A stretch of DNA of 64,000 bases from Microbacterium sp. RU33B. Its GTDB lineage: Bacteria; Actinomycetota; Actinomycetes; Actinomycetales; Microbacteriaceae. The first letter of the stretch is position 1; each line of letters starts with the position of its first letter. Both the position numbers and the translations under genes were made by a program. A model generated the notes under the pieces. The model worked only from the letters and a program-made list of their open reading frames with translations, made no database searches and was not told the DNA's origin. The stretch spans positions 310,001-374,000 of the forward strand of contig NZ_FTPO01000003.1 of NCBI RefSeq assembly GCF_900155915.1, read 5' to 3'. Positions 63,640 to 64,000 of this stretch are shown here, piece after piece.

Positions 63640-64000
63640 TCAGCGCGACGGAAGCCCGCGCTGCGCGAGCCAGTCGCGCATGGGCTCCCGCCCGTGCAGA
63701 CCCGCCACGTCGCGCACGCGCGCCACGATGGCCCGCACCCACCCCGAGGCGCGGCCGTGCGTCTCGTTGTACGCGCGCAGGGTCTGCTCGTAGGCGGCGA
63801 CGGCGGCGGGCTGGACGGGGACATAGGTCTCCCGCGAGTGCACGACGTCGATGCCGAGCCGCGGCTTGATCCCGGCGCGCTCGTGCGGATCCGGCCAGCC
63901 CAGCGCGACGCCGAACGTCACGACGGCACGCGGCGGGAGCCCGGCGATCTCCGCGGTGATCGCGGGGTGGTTGCGGAGCGAGCCGAGGTAGCACGTGCCC
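63640..64000 (-). CDS. Nitroreductase-family flavoprotein (NfsA/FRP-like), C-terminal part
   Basis: The frame ends at 63640 and is open to the right edge (about 119 codons visible; the start is outside). 'YLGSLRNHPAITAEIAGLPP' and 'FGVALGWPDPHERAGIKPRL' match the FMN/NADPH nitroreductase class of the NfsA/Frp type, in which this stretch binds the cofactor, and 'VHSRETYVPVQPAAVAAYEQ' follows. It probably reduces nitro-aromatics, flavins or quinones with NADPH. An internal GTG at 63921 is not taken as the start because conserved sequence continues upstream of it. Confidence 0.82.
   Translation of the reverse strand, partial: GTCYLGSLRNHPAITAEIAGLPPRAVVTFGVALGWPDPHERAGIKPRLGIDVVHSRETYVPVQPAAVAAYEQTLRAYNETHGRASGWVRAIVARVRDVAGLHGREPMRDWLAQRGLPSR

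Overview
The window is about 70% G+C chromosomal DNA with dense, often overlapping genes and many GTG starts. It carries an actinobacterial succinate dehydrogenase operon, an acyl-CoA carboxylase epsilon subunit, a Maf/AccC pair and a lipoprotein-based nucleoside ABC importer. This points to Microbacteriaceae, most likely Microbacterium or a close relative; the genus is an inference from gene content and style. There is no rRNA, tRNA, CRISPR array or transposase gene. Both ends cut through genes: a phytanoyl-CoA dioxygenase-like gene on the left and a nitroreductase on the right.

Layout. 0-7.7 kb: AraC-type regulator, then a LacI-type repressor divergent from a GH42 beta-galactosidase and a carbohydrate ABC importer (two permeases and a binding lipoprotein). 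7.7-12.1 kb: SorC-type regulator divergent from glpD-glpK. 12.1-18.0 kb: repair and housekeeping genes on the minus strand (Fpg/Nei glycosylase, GNAT, trpS, exonuclease III, BrkB/YihY protein, MFS). 18.1-21.6 kb: sdhCDAB. 21.9-31.4 kb: manC, then a purine/pyrimidine nucleoside uptake and salvage cluster (BMP lipoprotein, ATPase, two permeases, cdd, deoA, add). 31.4-32.6 kb: a lone DUF559/AbiEi-like nuclease gene bracketed by two related palindromic elements. 32.6-37.5 kb: flavin monooxygenase/BASS transporter/SDR operon and a TSUP/hydrolase pair. 37.5-45.4 kb: mannitol PTS operon that also carries HPr and Enzyme I, with a divergent MtlR-type regulator. 45.4-50.1 kb: GNAT, MFS, phosphohexomutase and purine nucleoside phosphorylase. 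50.2-54.3 kb: LpdA-like reductase, biotin carboxylase/BCCP, Maf. 54.3-58.7 kb: TrmA-like methyltransferase and a response regulator/kinase/membrane-protein operon. 58.7-64 kb: hairpin cluster, accE-accD, birA, PH-domain protein, purK, nitroreductase.

How the genes fit together. Several modules pair uptake with first-step metabolism: beta-galactoside import with GH42; glycerol (GlpK, GlpD); nucleoside import with deaminases and phosphorylases, with a second phosphorylase and a hexomutase at 47.6-50.1 kb that could pass ribose phosphates onward; mannitol PTS with MtlD. AccC, AccD, AccE and BirA are the parts of a biotin-dependent acyl-CoA carboxylase spread over about 11 kb.

Regulation and unexplained structure. 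About seventeen genes have a TAnnnT-like hexamer 6-7 nt before the start codon, the signature of leaderless transcripts, and this decides several starts. Palindromic operator candidates occur at the lac-like locus, the glp locus, the sdh/manC junction and an MFS gene. The least explained DNA is three families of short palindromic repeats. One is a pair of equal-length elements at 31.4 and 32.5 kb around the DUF559 gene, one is a pair at convergent gene ends (51.6 and 63.6 kb), and one is a single copy at 30.2 kb. There is also a run of three perfect hairpins at 58.66-58.78 kb.
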